Source: Kosakonia oryzae (GTDB taxonomy: Bacteria > Pseudomonadota > Gammaproteobacteria > Enterobacterales > Enterobacteriaceae). Taken from it: a stretch of 64,000 nucleotides of DNA. Numbering within the stretch: position 1 is the stretch's first letter; every line of letters begins with the position of its first letter. A model generated the notes under the pieces. The model had not been told where the DNA came from, ran no database searches, and saw nothing but the letters and a program-made list of their open reading frames with translations. Shown here piece after piece: positions 52,845 through 61,983 of the stretch. Where the stretch lies: positions 1,984,001-2,048,000 of the forward strand of contig NZ_CP014007.2 in assembly GCF_001658025.2 (NCBI RefSeq). Direction: 5' to 3'. The position numbers and the translations under genes are program-made.

Positions 52845-53399
52845 ATGCAAACGATCGGTATATCCAATCTTAACCAACACTCCTTTGCACCTCTGAAATC
52901 AAAAAATCAGATTGAACCGCAGCGCCGCGACAATATGAAACGCCTGAGCGTATTTGATGCTGTTCGCGTATGGGAGAAAACCTTACCGGGGCAGGCACAG
53001 GAAACTATTGCCAGGCTGGTGGCTGAGGAATGGCAGCGCATCGGTGGGCGAGGGATCACGGTCAACAAGCTGAACCTGTTCCGGTATCTCCGTAACGATG
53101 GTGGCTCTGAAAAATATAACCGCAACGTAATGCATCTCCTACCCGCTATTGCAGCCGCAATGCCAATCGAAATTGCCCGACAGTTTGGTCTCCGATCCGG
53201 TAAAACCGAAGCGGAGCTGGTGGCCAGCGCAATTAAAGAATGTGGGGAAGCGCACCAGGCAAAGCTACTCGGCGCGCCAGTGCATCGACTGGAAAAAGAG
53301 ATATGGGAAGCCGCTACGTCCCTTTATGCAATGCTTCCTCGTGAAATCTCCGAGCCAGCTCTGGCGCTGCTCAGCACTCTGGCACCGCAATGTTTTTGA
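52845..53399 (+). CDS. YdaT-like protein at the cII position
   Basis: A 184-residue protein. The central part (VFDAVRVWEKTLPGQAQETI, then GITVNKLNLFRYLRNDG and LLPAIAAAMPIEIARQFG) resembles YdaT of the Rac prophage, which lies at the cII position. ATG 52845 has GGAGGGG eight bases upstream and nearly touches the cro-like stop; ATG 52935 lacks a ribosome binding site. YdaT-type proteins affect cell division when overexpressed, and a CII-like activator role is an alternative. Confidence 0.7.
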   Translation: MQTIGISNLNQHSFAPLKSKNQIEPQRRDNMKRLSVFDAVRVWEKTLPGQAQETIARLVAEEWQRIGGRGITVNKLNLFRYLRNDGGSEKYNRNVMHLLPAIAAAMPIEIARQFGLRSGKTEAELVASAIKECGEAHQAKLLGAPVHRLEKEIWEAATSLYAMLPREISEPALALLSTLAPQCF

Positions 53400-53454
53400 T
53401 TCGAGTTTTTACCAATGACCATCACGTCCGGGAAACCGGGCATCAGGAGTAATC

Positions 53455-54447
53455 ATGGCCGCGCTGCCTTACATGCAACTTTACATTGCTGACTACCTGG
53501 CGGACACCATGCATTTGTCCACGGAGGAGCATGGGGCCTACTTGCTCCTTATGTTCAATTACTGGCAGACAGGGCGAGCAATCCCCAAAAACCGTCTGGC
53601 AAAAATCGCACGGCTAAGCAACGAGCGTTGGAGCGCCGTTGAAGCCTCGTTAAAAGAGTTTTTCAACGACAACGGCACCGAGTGGGTGCAGGAACGGATT
53701 GAAAGAGATCTGGAGGCTGTCCGTTCCTCTGTAAATCAGAAGTCAGCAGCCGGTAAAGCCTCAGCGAGAGCGAGAAAAGCGAAAAAATCAACGAAGGACC
53801 AACGCAGCGGTAACGAGCGTTCAACGGGTGTTGAAAGTCCGTTCGAACAGAATGGTAACGGCAATTCAACTAATAAAGATCCAGATACAGATACAGATCT
53901 AAAAGAAAACCCCTCTCTTAACGCGGGCGAGCTAGTAGTTGCTCCCCAGGAAGAAACAACGCCACCCCGTTACTTGGAGGGCGTCAATGAGCCGATCGGA
54001 AAATTCACGATGTCCGAACACTGGCTGCCCTCCAGAGATTTTCGTCAGCGCGCCGCCCAGTGGGGAATACAACTGCCGGAGCCTGATTATCTGCCCACGG
54101 AGCTGGCTGAGTTCTCTGCCTACTGGAAATCGGAAAGCAAAGTTTTTGCCCAAATCCAGTGGGAGCAGAAGTTTGCCCGGCACGTCGTGCTGGTGAGATC
54201 GAAAAAACAACCTGAAACCGGAGGTAAAAACCATGCGGGAGTACGAGCAGAACCAACAGCATCCAGAGCTGTTCAGCAGATACGAGAAGCCAGAGAACGC
54301 TGGGAGCAAGAAAACGGATTTGCAGGCGACGCGGACGGCATGGCGCCTGTGGGAGGTCATGGGGGAGGTATTTTCGAACCGATGGACTCAGAAGAACGGG
54401 ACGGAACCTTCGGCTATGTGGATTGCGCAGATCGGTTCAATGACTGA
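53455..54447 (+). CDS. Replication initiation protein (DUF1376/O-like)
   Basis: A 330-residue protein with an N-terminal DUF1376 domain (LPYMQLYIADYLADTMHLST, then EEHGAYLLLMFNYWQTG), a basic low-complexity linker (about 95-150, including DPDTDTDLKEN) and a DnaT-like part near 190-250 (FTMSEHWLPSRDFRQRAAQW). It would bind the phage origin and help load the host helicase. Its last 215 bases overlap the next gene in another frame, and both frames look conserved in type. Confidence 0.85.
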   Translation: MAALPYMQLYIADYLADTMHLSTEEHGAYLLLMFNYWQTGRAIPKNRLAKIARLSNERWSAVEASLKEFFNDNGTEWVQERIERDLEAVRSSVNQKSAAGKASARARKAKKSTKDQRSGNERSTGVESPFEQNGNGNSTNKDPDTDTDLKENPSLNAGELVVAPQEETTPPRYLEGVNEPIGKFTMSEHWLPSRDFRQRAAQWGIQLPEPDYLPTELAEFSAYWKSESKVFAQIQWEQKFARHVVLVRSKKQPETGGKNHAGVRAEPTASRAVQQIREARERWEQENGFAGDADGMAPVGGHGGGIFEPMDSEERDGTFGYVDCADRFND

Positions 54448-54904
54448 GAAGCAAATCACTCTGGTGTGCAATCAGTGCATGGAGCGCTGTGCTGCCGGAA
54501 ACACGTGGCCACCCGACCTGGCTGAATTTGTTGCCCTGGTTTCGGAGAGCGGAGCTAACCCGTTTGGTCTCACTCCGGATGCGGTGATGGCTGAATACAA
54601 ACGCTGGCGCAACGAGTCGTACCGCTTTTCCGGCAGTGATAAATATCCCTGGCCGCAACCAGTGCTGTACCACATTTGCATCGAAATGCGGCGAACGGGA
54701 GTAGAGCGTCAGATGACCGAGAAGGAGTTAATAAAACTGGCAGAAAAATTACTTACGAAGTGGGCGAAACATATCCAGAACGGATTCTCAATTCCACCTG
54801 TTCGGCGCCAACTGGCTGGGCCTAAAAATCCTGGTGGACCAACCCCAGCGGAACTGCTGAGGGAAGAATACAAACGCCGCAAAAAGGCAGGTTTAATCAA
54901 CTAA
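54233..54904 (+). CDS. Replication P-like helicase loader
   Basis: A 223-residue protein with features of phage replication protein P (TRTAWRLWEVMGEVFSNRWT, then WIAQIGSMTEKQI, CAAGNTWPPDLAEFVALVSE). It would recruit DnaB helicase to the O-like protein at the origin. The start lies 215 bases inside the upstream gene, in the +1 frame, with GGAGG (54221) upstream of ATG 54233. The P-like core begins near residue 32, well within the overlap. Confidence 0.82.
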   Translation: MREYEQNQQHPELFSRYEKPENAGSKKTDLQATRTAWRLWEVMGEVFSNRWTQKNGTEPSAMWIAQIGSMTEKQITLVCNQCMERCAAGNTWPPDLAEFVALVSESGANPFGLTPDAVMAEYKRWRNESYRFSGSDKYPWPQPVLYHICIEMRRTGVERQMTEKELIKLAEKLLTKWAKHIQNGFSIPPVRRQLAGPKNPGGPTPAELLREEYKRRKKAGLIN

Positions 54905-55299
54905 CGAGTTTGACTAATGACAAAGGAACTATAAAAATTTTGTCAACATAGGCTTCGAACTGGCAGAGAAATCGGGCGATTGATAACTTACTTGGGATGA
55001 GTGAGCCCGTCGTTGTAACGTTGAGCAGGAAAAACTTCTTATGATATCCGCTCAGAACTACTGGTTAGTAATGACGACCGCTCTCGATCTCCTGCTAATC
55101 CAGCGGTTTGAAAGTTACAGTGAAGTTCTTTGGTTTGTGTTTCATTATTATATTTATAATATAAAAAATAGCTAAGGGCCTTATAAACTAATTATAAGTG
55201 TTTTTCTAAAGCAGGACTGGATGCAATTTACATTTAATTTTTTTAATGGCTTAAATTGCAGCATGTGGATGTAATCCCGGTTCTTAAGGAAAATATATA
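54905..55299. other. AT-rich gap before the 1214-residue gene
   Basis: 395 bases without a supported gene. The last 170 bases are strongly AT-rich and probably carry an own promoter for the large downstream gene. The composition change marks the left side of an inserted cargo segment. Confidence 0.5.
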
Positions 55300-58200
55300 A
55301 TGGACGGATTTGAAGAAGTGTCCTCGATGGAGGGCATGTATGCACCGATAAATGTTCGACGTGAACTTAAACAAATGTTCTCGCGCTGGTTAACGATCCC
55401 CATATATTCCCGCGCCGTTCTTGGAGAAGGGGAAGTGATAAACGAAGTGGATCTGCTCGATCTATGTGAGCATTTTCGCTTGGAATATCCCGGTGAAGAT
55501 AAAGACTTGGCAAAAAACTGGAACAATTCAGAATACCGGAAGGCAGATGGTGGGCCGATTTTCGAAGATCTCGTCAGTATGGGTTGGGTGCTCTTTGATG
55601 GTGGCCGATGGCTTATGCAGCAACCTCCCACAACAGCAATTTCTCAAATAACCTACCCAAGCAATAGCACGAAAAATTTCCTTGAAGGGCTCAGCAAGCC
55701 TCGGTTAGTTCCAAAGACTAACCTGCAACCTACGGCAGTTCTTACGCTCGTAGAAAGAATTAACGATCAGTCTTTACTCGAAAAACACGTTCCGATTGGA
55801 AATCCCGAGTGGTTCATGGGTCGATTGTGGGAGCAGATTTGCCCTACCGATCTTATTAATCGGCAAAATCATTTGCCTTCAATACAGATGTACGCACCTG
55901 AAGAAGACGATAATGCTCCTTTGCTATCACTAACAGAGGCAAATATAGACGCTTTAGACAGCGCTTTTCTTGAGTGGACTGCATGGTGCCATATCTTTGG
56001 AGTTTATGGGATATGGGACAGTGGTTGGTCGCCTTCGCATCAGCGGCTCTGTCGTGAAGCAGCACACCGTGTACTAAAACGTCAGACGCTTTGGGGTGAA
56101 TGGGACCGTGATCTTGCACGTTATGTGAAAGTAATGCGGGAGATGTATACGATTTCTGATAGTCACTTGAGGTTTGCATATATTGCGGAAAAGATGCCTC
56201 CGTATACATTAATAGAACGAGCTGATTGGCTTGCAAGTCGAGAAGTCGAATACCTCATGTTAGACCGGTTCATGATGCAAAGCTATGGCCCTAATATGGT
56301 CTCCATTGCGTTTGCTTTGTTATGTTCCGAACTTGAAAAGATCGATATCGGACAAGGGATTATGGATGCAGCGGATGCGCTTTTGTCGTTCGCGATAAAG
56401 CATCCCATGGCGTTGTTACAATTGAAGCTCCGTGTCGATACCGAACCTAAATTGTTAGTGGATATGCTTTTATTCCCTCCCGCAGTCTGTCTGGCGGCTA
56501 AATGGACGGTGGAATGGCGGCAACATTCTGAGCGTAACACTGATCTTAGTAGATATCGTGAGGCTCAGACTAAAACATTTGCCGTCCAGGATTCCCTGTC
56601 ACTTATTGCTTACCATTTAGACACCAATTCGATAAGCCTTGAGGAGTGCGCATCTTTAATAATGTGGTGCTACAAAGATAGCATGCGATTTGAACGGGCT
56701 ATTGCGGATCCTAGGCGAGTCATTGGGCGCCAACTCCTGAGAATGTTCGCAAAGCAAAATGAACAAGTCCAGTCCGAAGTGCTAAAACACCTTGTGGATC
56801 ATGCGGCATATGAGAACAATGTACCCAGAGTGTGTTTTTCAGGCGTACTTGATGCAGTAAATAGTCTCCCATTGGTGTCGGATGCTGCAATTACGCCAGT
56901 GATTGCTCTTTATTCATCGTTTGCGCGTAAGCAAAACCTGGATTGGACAGACGCAGCAGAGTTATCCTCAAAAATGGCAAGCCGCCTCGTTGCGGCTGCG
57001 TGCGCACAAGTCGCAACTGAGCGTGATGCATTTCTGATTCCATTTGACAGCATGGAGCTTATCCATGGGGCGTCGAGCGATAATCAGTTTACCGTGCGAT
57101 CGTCTGTTGCTCGGACCATGAGGACACATATACGACTGATCGCACGTGCAGTCTCTGACTGGCCTTATGAATATGTACCACCCGTTCTCTGCGAAGCCCT
57201 TAAAATACTTATCTCGAAGAGTATTATTGAGCATGATGAAAAAGGGCGAATTGGTGCCCTTACGGACAGATATAGCCCCAACCACTTTCGAATTCAGGAA
57301 GAAGGGTCACCTGCCCAGGATCTTGCTTCCGCCTGGCGTCAATTGGACGAGAGCAATCAGGAAGACTTGTTACAGGTATTCGCGCAATCAGACGATCCTG
57401 TACTTCTCGCCGAGCTTTGCCAGTATCTGCCAGCTACGGCGAAGACAGGTATCAAAGCAAGGTTGCTGCAACTCAAACCAAGTGAAGCATCCAATTACTG
57501 GACTTGGACTGAGATACACCATCGTATCGAGACCTTATTAATTGCTGGGGAGTACGATCTCGCCCGCGAACATCTGGAGAGTATCAGGCCGGATTTAAAC
57601 AACGCGCCACAGCAGTTTTGGCTTGCCCTTTTTGTTCTTGAGCTCCGGCTATTTTTAAAAGAGGAAAATTGGACCGCTCTGGATAACGCGACGTTTCCTC
57701 CCACGTTAGTTCAGACGATAGCTCGGCAAGCTGATGAACAACTGGAGTTTTACAGAGCGACTTCTCAGCTTTTGCGCCCGAATGGAGATCTTGTCAGTGC
57801 CCGGAATGCATTGAGGCGTCTTTCATCAAAACCAGGAGCAAGCACAACATACAGAGATAACTATTTTGCTGTCGCTATCCAAAATATAATTGGGCCCACC
57901 CTTCATCCGCTGATCGGGGAGGACAAGATAGCCGGAGAACATCTGCTTGAGGAAATTAATAGCGTTGCTGATGCTAATAACAAATTGGCAAGTGATATAT
58001 TAATTGCTAACCGTGCAATTCTGTTGCTCGCCTTACAAAAACCTGCGGCGGCCTTAGAAAGCGTAGCTCAACGTCGCAGTGAAGTGCGTAACTCAGAATT
58101 AGAAATGGTAGTAGTACGAGCAAAATATGAGATGGGGCATGAGGCTGAAGCGATGGCAATCCTTGATGCAGCCATTAACGAATTTGAGAAAGACAACAAG

Positions 58201-58944
58201 CGTCTTGTCGAATTTAAGAAGGAGCTACAAGAAGACCGCCTTGCTTCAAGAGTTGCTTCTGCATCTGTTTCTGTCGACTCTGTGTCATCCATTCGTACCG
58301 CTCTACAGCAATTAGCCCAGCTACCGATTGCCCAAGTGGGAGATGTTCTAGGTCCACCAGGGCTCGGTTTTAGTGGATATCTTGTTAGAGAAGTATCCAA
58401 AGCTGTTGCTTCACTACAACGTATGGTAGGAATGCTCCGCCCCAGGGGAAATGCACTGGATGAAGCAAAGTTCGAAGACGATCTTAATAGTGCGGTCAGA
58501 GAAGTTCTAGGCGCATCTCTCGCAATAGCTAAGTGGGATGTTGCTGATCAGTCTCTCGGCGGAATAACTGCAAAAGGCAATCCCGGCGAAAGAGATGCAG
58601 TCATCAGGGTCTCTGGGCAAGAAATATCTATTTATGAAGCACTCGTTTGTAAAGGAGTTGACCGGACAAACATTAAGTACCATTTTGACAAGCTGCTTTC
58701 ATACGGGACTTGCTTCATCTATTTTCATGTTATCTATTCATATGCAGAAGAGATCAAACCTATCCTTGATTACGTTAGGAGTATGCTTGAGCATGAAACA
58801 TTGCCACAACTCTCATATTGTGGTTGCGAGGAATTGACGCCCCCAAGTTTTGAGACGAGTGGCTATTTAGCAACCTACCGCGTCGACCATCGGGATGTGG
58901 TTATAGCATTCCTAGTTGCTGACCTTAAAATCCGTACTGTCTAA
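55300..58944 (+). CDS. Unrecognised 1214-residue prophage cargo protein, possible phage defence
   Basis: One very long frame from ATG 55300 (ribosome binding site TTAAGGAAA). No signal peptide or membrane segment is seen. The middle (about 300-980) is helical and repeat-like, of TPR/HEAT type in character (PAAALESVAQRRSEVRNSEL, then YEMGHEAEAMAILDAAINEF). The C-terminal about 120 residues contain GERDAVIR (Asp1099) and ISIYEALV (Glu1113), which faintly recall a PD-(D/E)xK nuclease core with Leu in place of Lys. No NTPase motif was found. It replaces nin-region genes between P and RusA, a typical cargo position. Confidence 0.7.
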   Translation: MDGFEEVSSMEGMYAPINVRRELKQMFSRWLTIPIYSRAVLGEGEVINEVDLLDLCEHFRLEYPGEDKDLAKNWNNSEYRKADGGPIFEDLVSMGWVLFDGGRWLMQQPPTTAISQITYPSNSTKNFLEGLSKPRLVPKTNLQPTAVLTLVERINDQSLLEKHVPIGNPEWFMGRLWEQICPTDLINRQNHLPSIQMYAPEEDDNAPLLSLTEANIDALDSAFLEWTAWCHIFGVYGIWDSGWSPSHQRLCREAAHRVLKRQTLWGEWDRDLARYVKVMREMYTISDSHLRFAYIAEKMPPYTLIERADWLASREVEYLMLDRFMMQSYGPNMVSIAFALLCSELEKIDIGQGIMDAADALLSFAIKHPMALLQLKLRVDTEPKLLVDMLLFPPAVCLAAKWTVEWRQHSERNTDLSRYREAQTKTFAVQDSLSLIAYHLDTNSISLEECASLIMWCYKDSMRFERAIADPRRVIGRQLLRMFAKQNEQVQSEVLKHLVDHAAYENNVPRVCFSGVLDAVNSLPLVSDAAITPVIALYSSFARKQNLDWTDAAELSSKMASRLVAAACAQVATERDAFLIPFDSMELIHGASSDNQFTVRSSVARTMRTHIRLIARAVSDWPYEYVPPVLCEALKILISKSIIEHDEKGRIGALTDRYSPNHFRIQEEGSPAQDLASAWRQLDESNQEDLLQVFAQSDDPVLLAELCQYLPATAKTGIKARLLQLKPSEASNYWTWTEIHHRIETLLIAGEYDLAREHLESIRPDLNNAPQQFWLALFVLELRLFLKEENWTALDNATFPPTLVQTIARQADEQLEFYRATSQLLRPNGDLVSARNALRRLSSKPGASTTYRDNYFAVAIQNIIGPTLHPLIGEDKIAGEHLLEEINSVADANNKLASDILIANRAILLLALQKPAAALESVAQRRSEVRNSELEMVVVRAKYEMGHEAEAMAILDAAINEFEKDNKRLVEFKKELQEDRLASRVASASVSVDSVSSIRTALQQLAQLPIAQVGDVLGPPGLGFSGYLVREVSKAVASLQRMVGMLRPRGNALDEAKFEDDLNSAVREVLGASLAIAKWDVADQSLGGITAKGNPGERDAVIRVSGQEISIYEALVCKGVDRTNIKYHFDKLLSYGTCFIYFHVIYSYAEEIKPILDYVRSMLEHETLPQLSYCGCEELTPPSFETSGYLATYRVDHRDVVIAFLVADLKIRTV

Positions 58945-59358
58945 TGAATCGGATTGCGCCTTAAATGATGCGAACTTACTCTGAATCGTTGACATGGCTT
59001 AATCAACCGGGAATAGGACAGATATTGCTAATCGCGAATGGTAAATCGATCTGATTGACTGCTTAAGTGTTAAGCAAACTTACTTGTTAATTGTCCACCA
59101 CTTTTGAAAAATCAAGCAGTTAATCTCAATTTGTTTGCTTTTCACACAATAACAGTAGCAATGCCAAAATAAAAAAATCTTAAATATCATTCTCTTAATT
59201 TGTGTTGAAATGTACCACTGATTTAAATACTGTATGTATAAACAGTATTTTGGCGGTTGCTTCATCGCATTGGCAAGGACTCCTCGGTGTGGTTTAGCTG
59301 CTGATGCTGAGCCAGAACAATAGGAATGTCTGCGCCACTGGGCGCATAAGGGGAATGG
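58945..59358. other. AT-rich gap with LexA box
   Basis: 414 bases with no supported gene. The first 270 bases are AT-rich like the other flank of the large cargo gene. The LexA box at 59228-59247 lies in its last third, upstream of the 59359 gene. Confidence 0.5.
59228..59247. promoter_or_regulatory. LexA (SOS) box
   Basis: TACTGTATGTATAAACAGTA matches 18 of 20 positions of the ideal E. coli LexA operator, including both CTG and CAG ends. It lies 112 bases upstream of GTG 59359 and should make the downstream rightward genes DNA-damage inducible. Confidence 0.85.
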
Positions 59359-59598
59359 GTGGAAAGTGATGTTTTGACCAGTTACGATCTGGTACGTCGG
59401 GATGATGGGGTTGTGGTGTTTACGTTTGATATGCCTGCAAATTGTAAGGCGCTTTTGTACAGGCAGGGGGAGACATATAGCTTCAGGCCCATGTCCCCTT
59501 CAGAAATAGTTGGTACTCCAAACCTGTTTATTCAGATGCTTGAACGTGCTGGTTACCGTGTTTCCCCAAACTCTGATATATTGCCTCCGCCAGCCTGA
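59359..59598 (+). CDS. Small prophage protein downstream of a LexA box
   Basis: A 79-residue protein from GTG 59359 (VESDVLTSYDLVRRDDGVVV, then MPANCKALLYRQGETYSFRP) with AAGGGG upstream. No family is named with confidence; it looks like a conserved lambdoid hypothetical. As first gene after the LexA box it is probably SOS-induced. Confidence 0.65.
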   Translation: MESDVLTSYDLVRRDDGVVVFTFDMPANCKALLYRQGETYSFRPMSPSEIVGTPNLFIQMLERAGYRVSPNSDILPPPA

Positions 59599-59633
59599 AC
59601 AACTGGCAACCTGCTGCGCCCGGAGGAAAAACC

Positions 59634-59723
59634 GTGGCGCAGAAAACCCCACAAAATTGCATCATTAAACTGACGCTAATCAGCGCCAGCGATTTCTGCT
59701 GTCTCCACCGGGAGGCTGCATGA
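59634..59723 (+). CDS. 29-residue prophage peptide
   Basis: A short frame from GTG 59634 (VAQKTPQNCIIKLTLISASD, then FCCLHREAA) with GGAGG seven bases upstream. Its stop overlaps the next start (ATGA), suggesting coupling. It is Cys-rich for its size. Function unknown. Confidence 0.5.
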   Translation: MAQKTPQNCIIKLTLISASDFCCLHREAA

Positions 59724-59914
59724 AAAAAGGCTGGTTTCATCACACCGATCTGACAGAAAGCCAGGCTAAAGAGCTTGTTGCTCGATATACAGCCAGAGGC
59801 GTCGAGACGGAGAAATCCCTATCGCCTGACTATCTCTCATGGATCGTCAGCGCATTCTTGCCCGAAGATAAAGCGCCCCGTCGCGGTGACTCAAAATTCA
59901 GGGGGCGCTCATGA
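59720..59914 (+). CDS. Small prophage protein upstream of rusA
   Basis: A 64-residue basic protein (MKKGWFHHTDLTESQAKELV, then ARYTARGVETEKSLSPDYLS) with GGGAGG upstream. It is coupled by ATGA overlaps on both sides, in line with a compact nin-type operon. No function is known to me. Confidence 0.7.
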   Translation: MKKGWFHHTDLTESQAKELVARYTARGVETEKSLSPDYLSWIVSAFLPEDKAPRRGDSKFRGRS

Positions 59915-60279
59915 TTTATCCTATTGTGCCGATGGGCAAACCCCGTATGACCCGCTCTGACAAATGGAAAAAAAGACCGGAGGTGATGCGCTATCGTGCG
60001 TTTCGCGATGAGGTTCGGATCCGTGGCGTCGTCTTGCCCGCTGCCGGGGCGCACATCACCTTTATTCTGCCGATGCCTGCGAGCTGGAGCAAAAAGAAGC
60101 GTGCTGAGATGAACGGGAAGCCACACCAGGTGAAACCTGACAAAGACAACCTTGAGAAAGCGCTCCTTGATGCTTTGTTCGAAAACGATGCGCACATTTG
60201 GGATTCACGGGTTACAAAACTATGGGGTGAATCTGGCCAGATTATTATCGAGGAGGATGCTTTATGCGCATTCTCCTGA
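59911..60279 (+). CDS. rusA: RusA-family Holliday junction resolvase
   Basis: A 122-residue protein, the size of E. coli RusA, with the conserved N-terminus IVPMGKPRMTRSDKWKKRP and the catalytic Asp cluster in KPDKDNLEKALLDALFEND. RusA dimers cut four-way junctions symmetrically during phage recombination and replication. It is coupled to its neighbours by overlaps of four bases upstream and 16 bases downstream. Confidence 0.93.
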   Translation: MIYPIVPMGKPRMTRSDKWKKRPEVMRYRAFRDEVRIRGVVLPAAGAHITFILPMPASWSKKKRAEMNGKPHQVKPDKDNLEKALLDALFENDAHIWDSRVTKLWGESGQIIIEEDALCAFS

Positions 60280-61316
60280 AGCCTGCCATATCACGGGAAA
60301 TGGGCATCGTATTACTGGAACCCGGCAAACATCTGATGTCGCTCTTTGCATCCGGACGCGTGCTGGTGGAGATGGAGCCAGCCAATATGGCCCACTTACC
60401 CAGCGGTGAAGTTCCACCTGCACACCAGCCTTTGATTGCAGATCCTGCGTTGGCCCCTTTTTTTTCCAACGAAAAAGTTATTGCTGCTGCTGGTGGAGTA
60501 GACGGTGTTGAATACTGGTTACGCGGAATGCGTGCCGGTTGCCAGTGGCCGCACTCTGACTATCACCACTCTGAGATGGTAACGTTGCGTTACCCACCAG
60601 CGGCGGTTCGGCTTTGCTGGAGTTGCGATAACCAGCTGCGCGAGCAGTCTCTCGATCAACTTTCTGCCATAGCCAGTAAAAATGCCGCTGAATATGTTAT
60701 CCGCGCCGCGCGTGGCTTTCTTCATTTCAGGGATGATCATGAATTAACGCTGCCAGAGCTTTGCTGGTGGGCGTTTTGCCGGGATGTATTGTCAGCGGTT
60801 CCAGGGGATATGGCTCGGAAGGCGTTACAACTTCCGGCACTGATCGCACCAGATGTTATGCGTGAAAGTGACATTGTCCCGTCAGTTCCGACCACCAGCA
60901 TTCTTGCCAAACACGCATCTGCCCCCGGCGTTACTGAGCTTCTGGATGCCAGATTTGAACCAGTACGCGAAAAGCCCGTGGTGTCTCTGATTGTTGATCC
61001 TGTGGCTCCGAAAACGCTTTTCAGACTTCCCAAGCGCAGTCGATGGGAAAATCCGAAATTCCTTGAATGGGTAAAAACTCAACCCTGCGAATGCTGCGGC
61101 AACCCTGCCGACGATCCACATCATCTTATTGGCTGGGGGCAGGGCGGAACTGGCACTAAAGCACATGATGCGTTCACCATCCCGCTCTGTAGACAACATC
61201 ACGATGAACTGCACGGTAACGCCGGAGTAGCTGCGTTCGAACGTAAATACGGCACACAGCCGGAGTTAATCATCAAATTGCTGGACCGGGCATTCGCGCT
61301 CGGCGTTCTGGCGTGA
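60264..61316 (+). CDS. DUF968 protein with HNH-like zinc motif
   Basis: A 350-residue protein of the DUF968/YdfU type. The C-terminal part has CECCGNPADDPHHLIGWGQG, then IPLCRQHHDELHGN, a Cys-rich HNH-nuclease-like fold. It probably acts on recombination intermediates beside RusA. The start at 60264 overlaps rusA by 16 bases. Enzymatic activity for this family is an inference from the motif. Confidence 0.85.
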   Translation: MRILLKPAISREMGIVLLEPGKHLMSLFASGRVLVEMEPANMAHLPSGEVPPAHQPLIADPALAPFFSNEKVIAAAGGVDGVEYWLRGMRAGCQWPHSDYHHSEMVTLRYPPAAVRLCWSCDNQLREQSLDQLSAIASKNAAEYVIRAARGFLHFRDDHELTLPELCWWAFCRDVLSAVPGDMARKALQLPALIAPDVMRESDIVPSVPTTSILAKHASAPGVTELLDARFEPVREKPVVSLIVDPVAPKTLFRLPKRSRWENPKFLEWVKTQPCECCGNPADDPHHLIGWGQGGTGTKAHDAFTIPLCRQHHDELHGNAGVAAFERKYGTQPELIIKLLDRAFALGVLA

Positions 61317-61330
61317 AGTGGAGATAATTG

Positions 61331-61747
61331 ATGCGCGATATTCAAAAGATATTGGAACTGTGGGGGGCATGGGCAGCAAGTGATTCATGCAATGTGGATT
61401 ATTCGCCTATTGCCGCAGGGTTCAAAGGTTTGTTGCCACAGACCAGTAAAACGCGGATTACATGTTCTGACAATGATGGGTTGATTATCGAAGGTTGCAT
61501 GGCAAGGCTGATAAAAAAACGCCCCTATGATTACCACTTGCTAGTGGGATATTACGTTTACATGATCTCGAAGCGCAAAATGGCGAAGAACCGGAAGAAG
61601 AGCGAGAAACAGATCCGTATCGAAATGATGCTGGCTGAAGGTTTTATCGAGGGGTGCCTTTCTATGCTAGATATCCGGCTTGAGATGGATGAGGTGGTAT
61701 TTATAGAAAAAAATCAAAAATGTTCTAGTGCGGTCCGCGTTTTTTGA
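61331..61747 (+). CDS. Q: Phage antitermination protein Q
   Basis: A 138-residue protein (MRDIQKILELWGAWAASDSC, then SPIAAGFKGLLPQTSKTRIT, MLDIRLEMDEVVF) resembling the Q antiterminators of the phage_antitermQ group. It would modify RNA polymerase at the late promoter downstream so that the lysis and structural genes are read. ATG 61331 has GGAG upstream. Late promoter and Q site should lie in 61748-61943, but I could not assign them. Confidence 0.87.
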   Translation: MRDIQKILELWGAWAASDSCNVDYSPIAAGFKGLLPQTSKTRITCSDNDGLIIEGCMARLIKKRPYDYHLLVGYYVYMISKRKMAKNRKKSEKQIRIEMMLAEGFIEGCLSMLDIRLEMDEVVFIEKNQKCSSAVRVF

Positions 61748-61942
61748 TTTAACGTGTTAAGAGTGGTCACTTAGACACGAACTTAAAATGATTTTAAAAC
61801 CTCGCTTCGGCTCTGAGGGATTTCATAAATCAGTGCTATATTTTGGTAGGTTTTGGCGAGAGGGTTAAGAACGGTGATAAGCACCGTTCGTTTTAAAATT
61901 AGCGGCGAGTGTTGCAGGTCATTCTTCACGAACTCGAGATAT

Positions 61943-61970
61943 AAAAAACCCGCCGCTGAGCGGGTTTTTT
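61943..61970. terminator. Terminator downstream of Q
   Basis: The stem AAAAAACCCGC/GCGGGTTTTTT with loop CGCTGA is symmetric in A- and T-runs. It can end both the early rightward transcript and the leftward cargo gene at 61984, and it is the kind of terminator Q must override. Confidence 0.87.
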
Positions 61971-61983
61971 ATTGTAAGATAAA

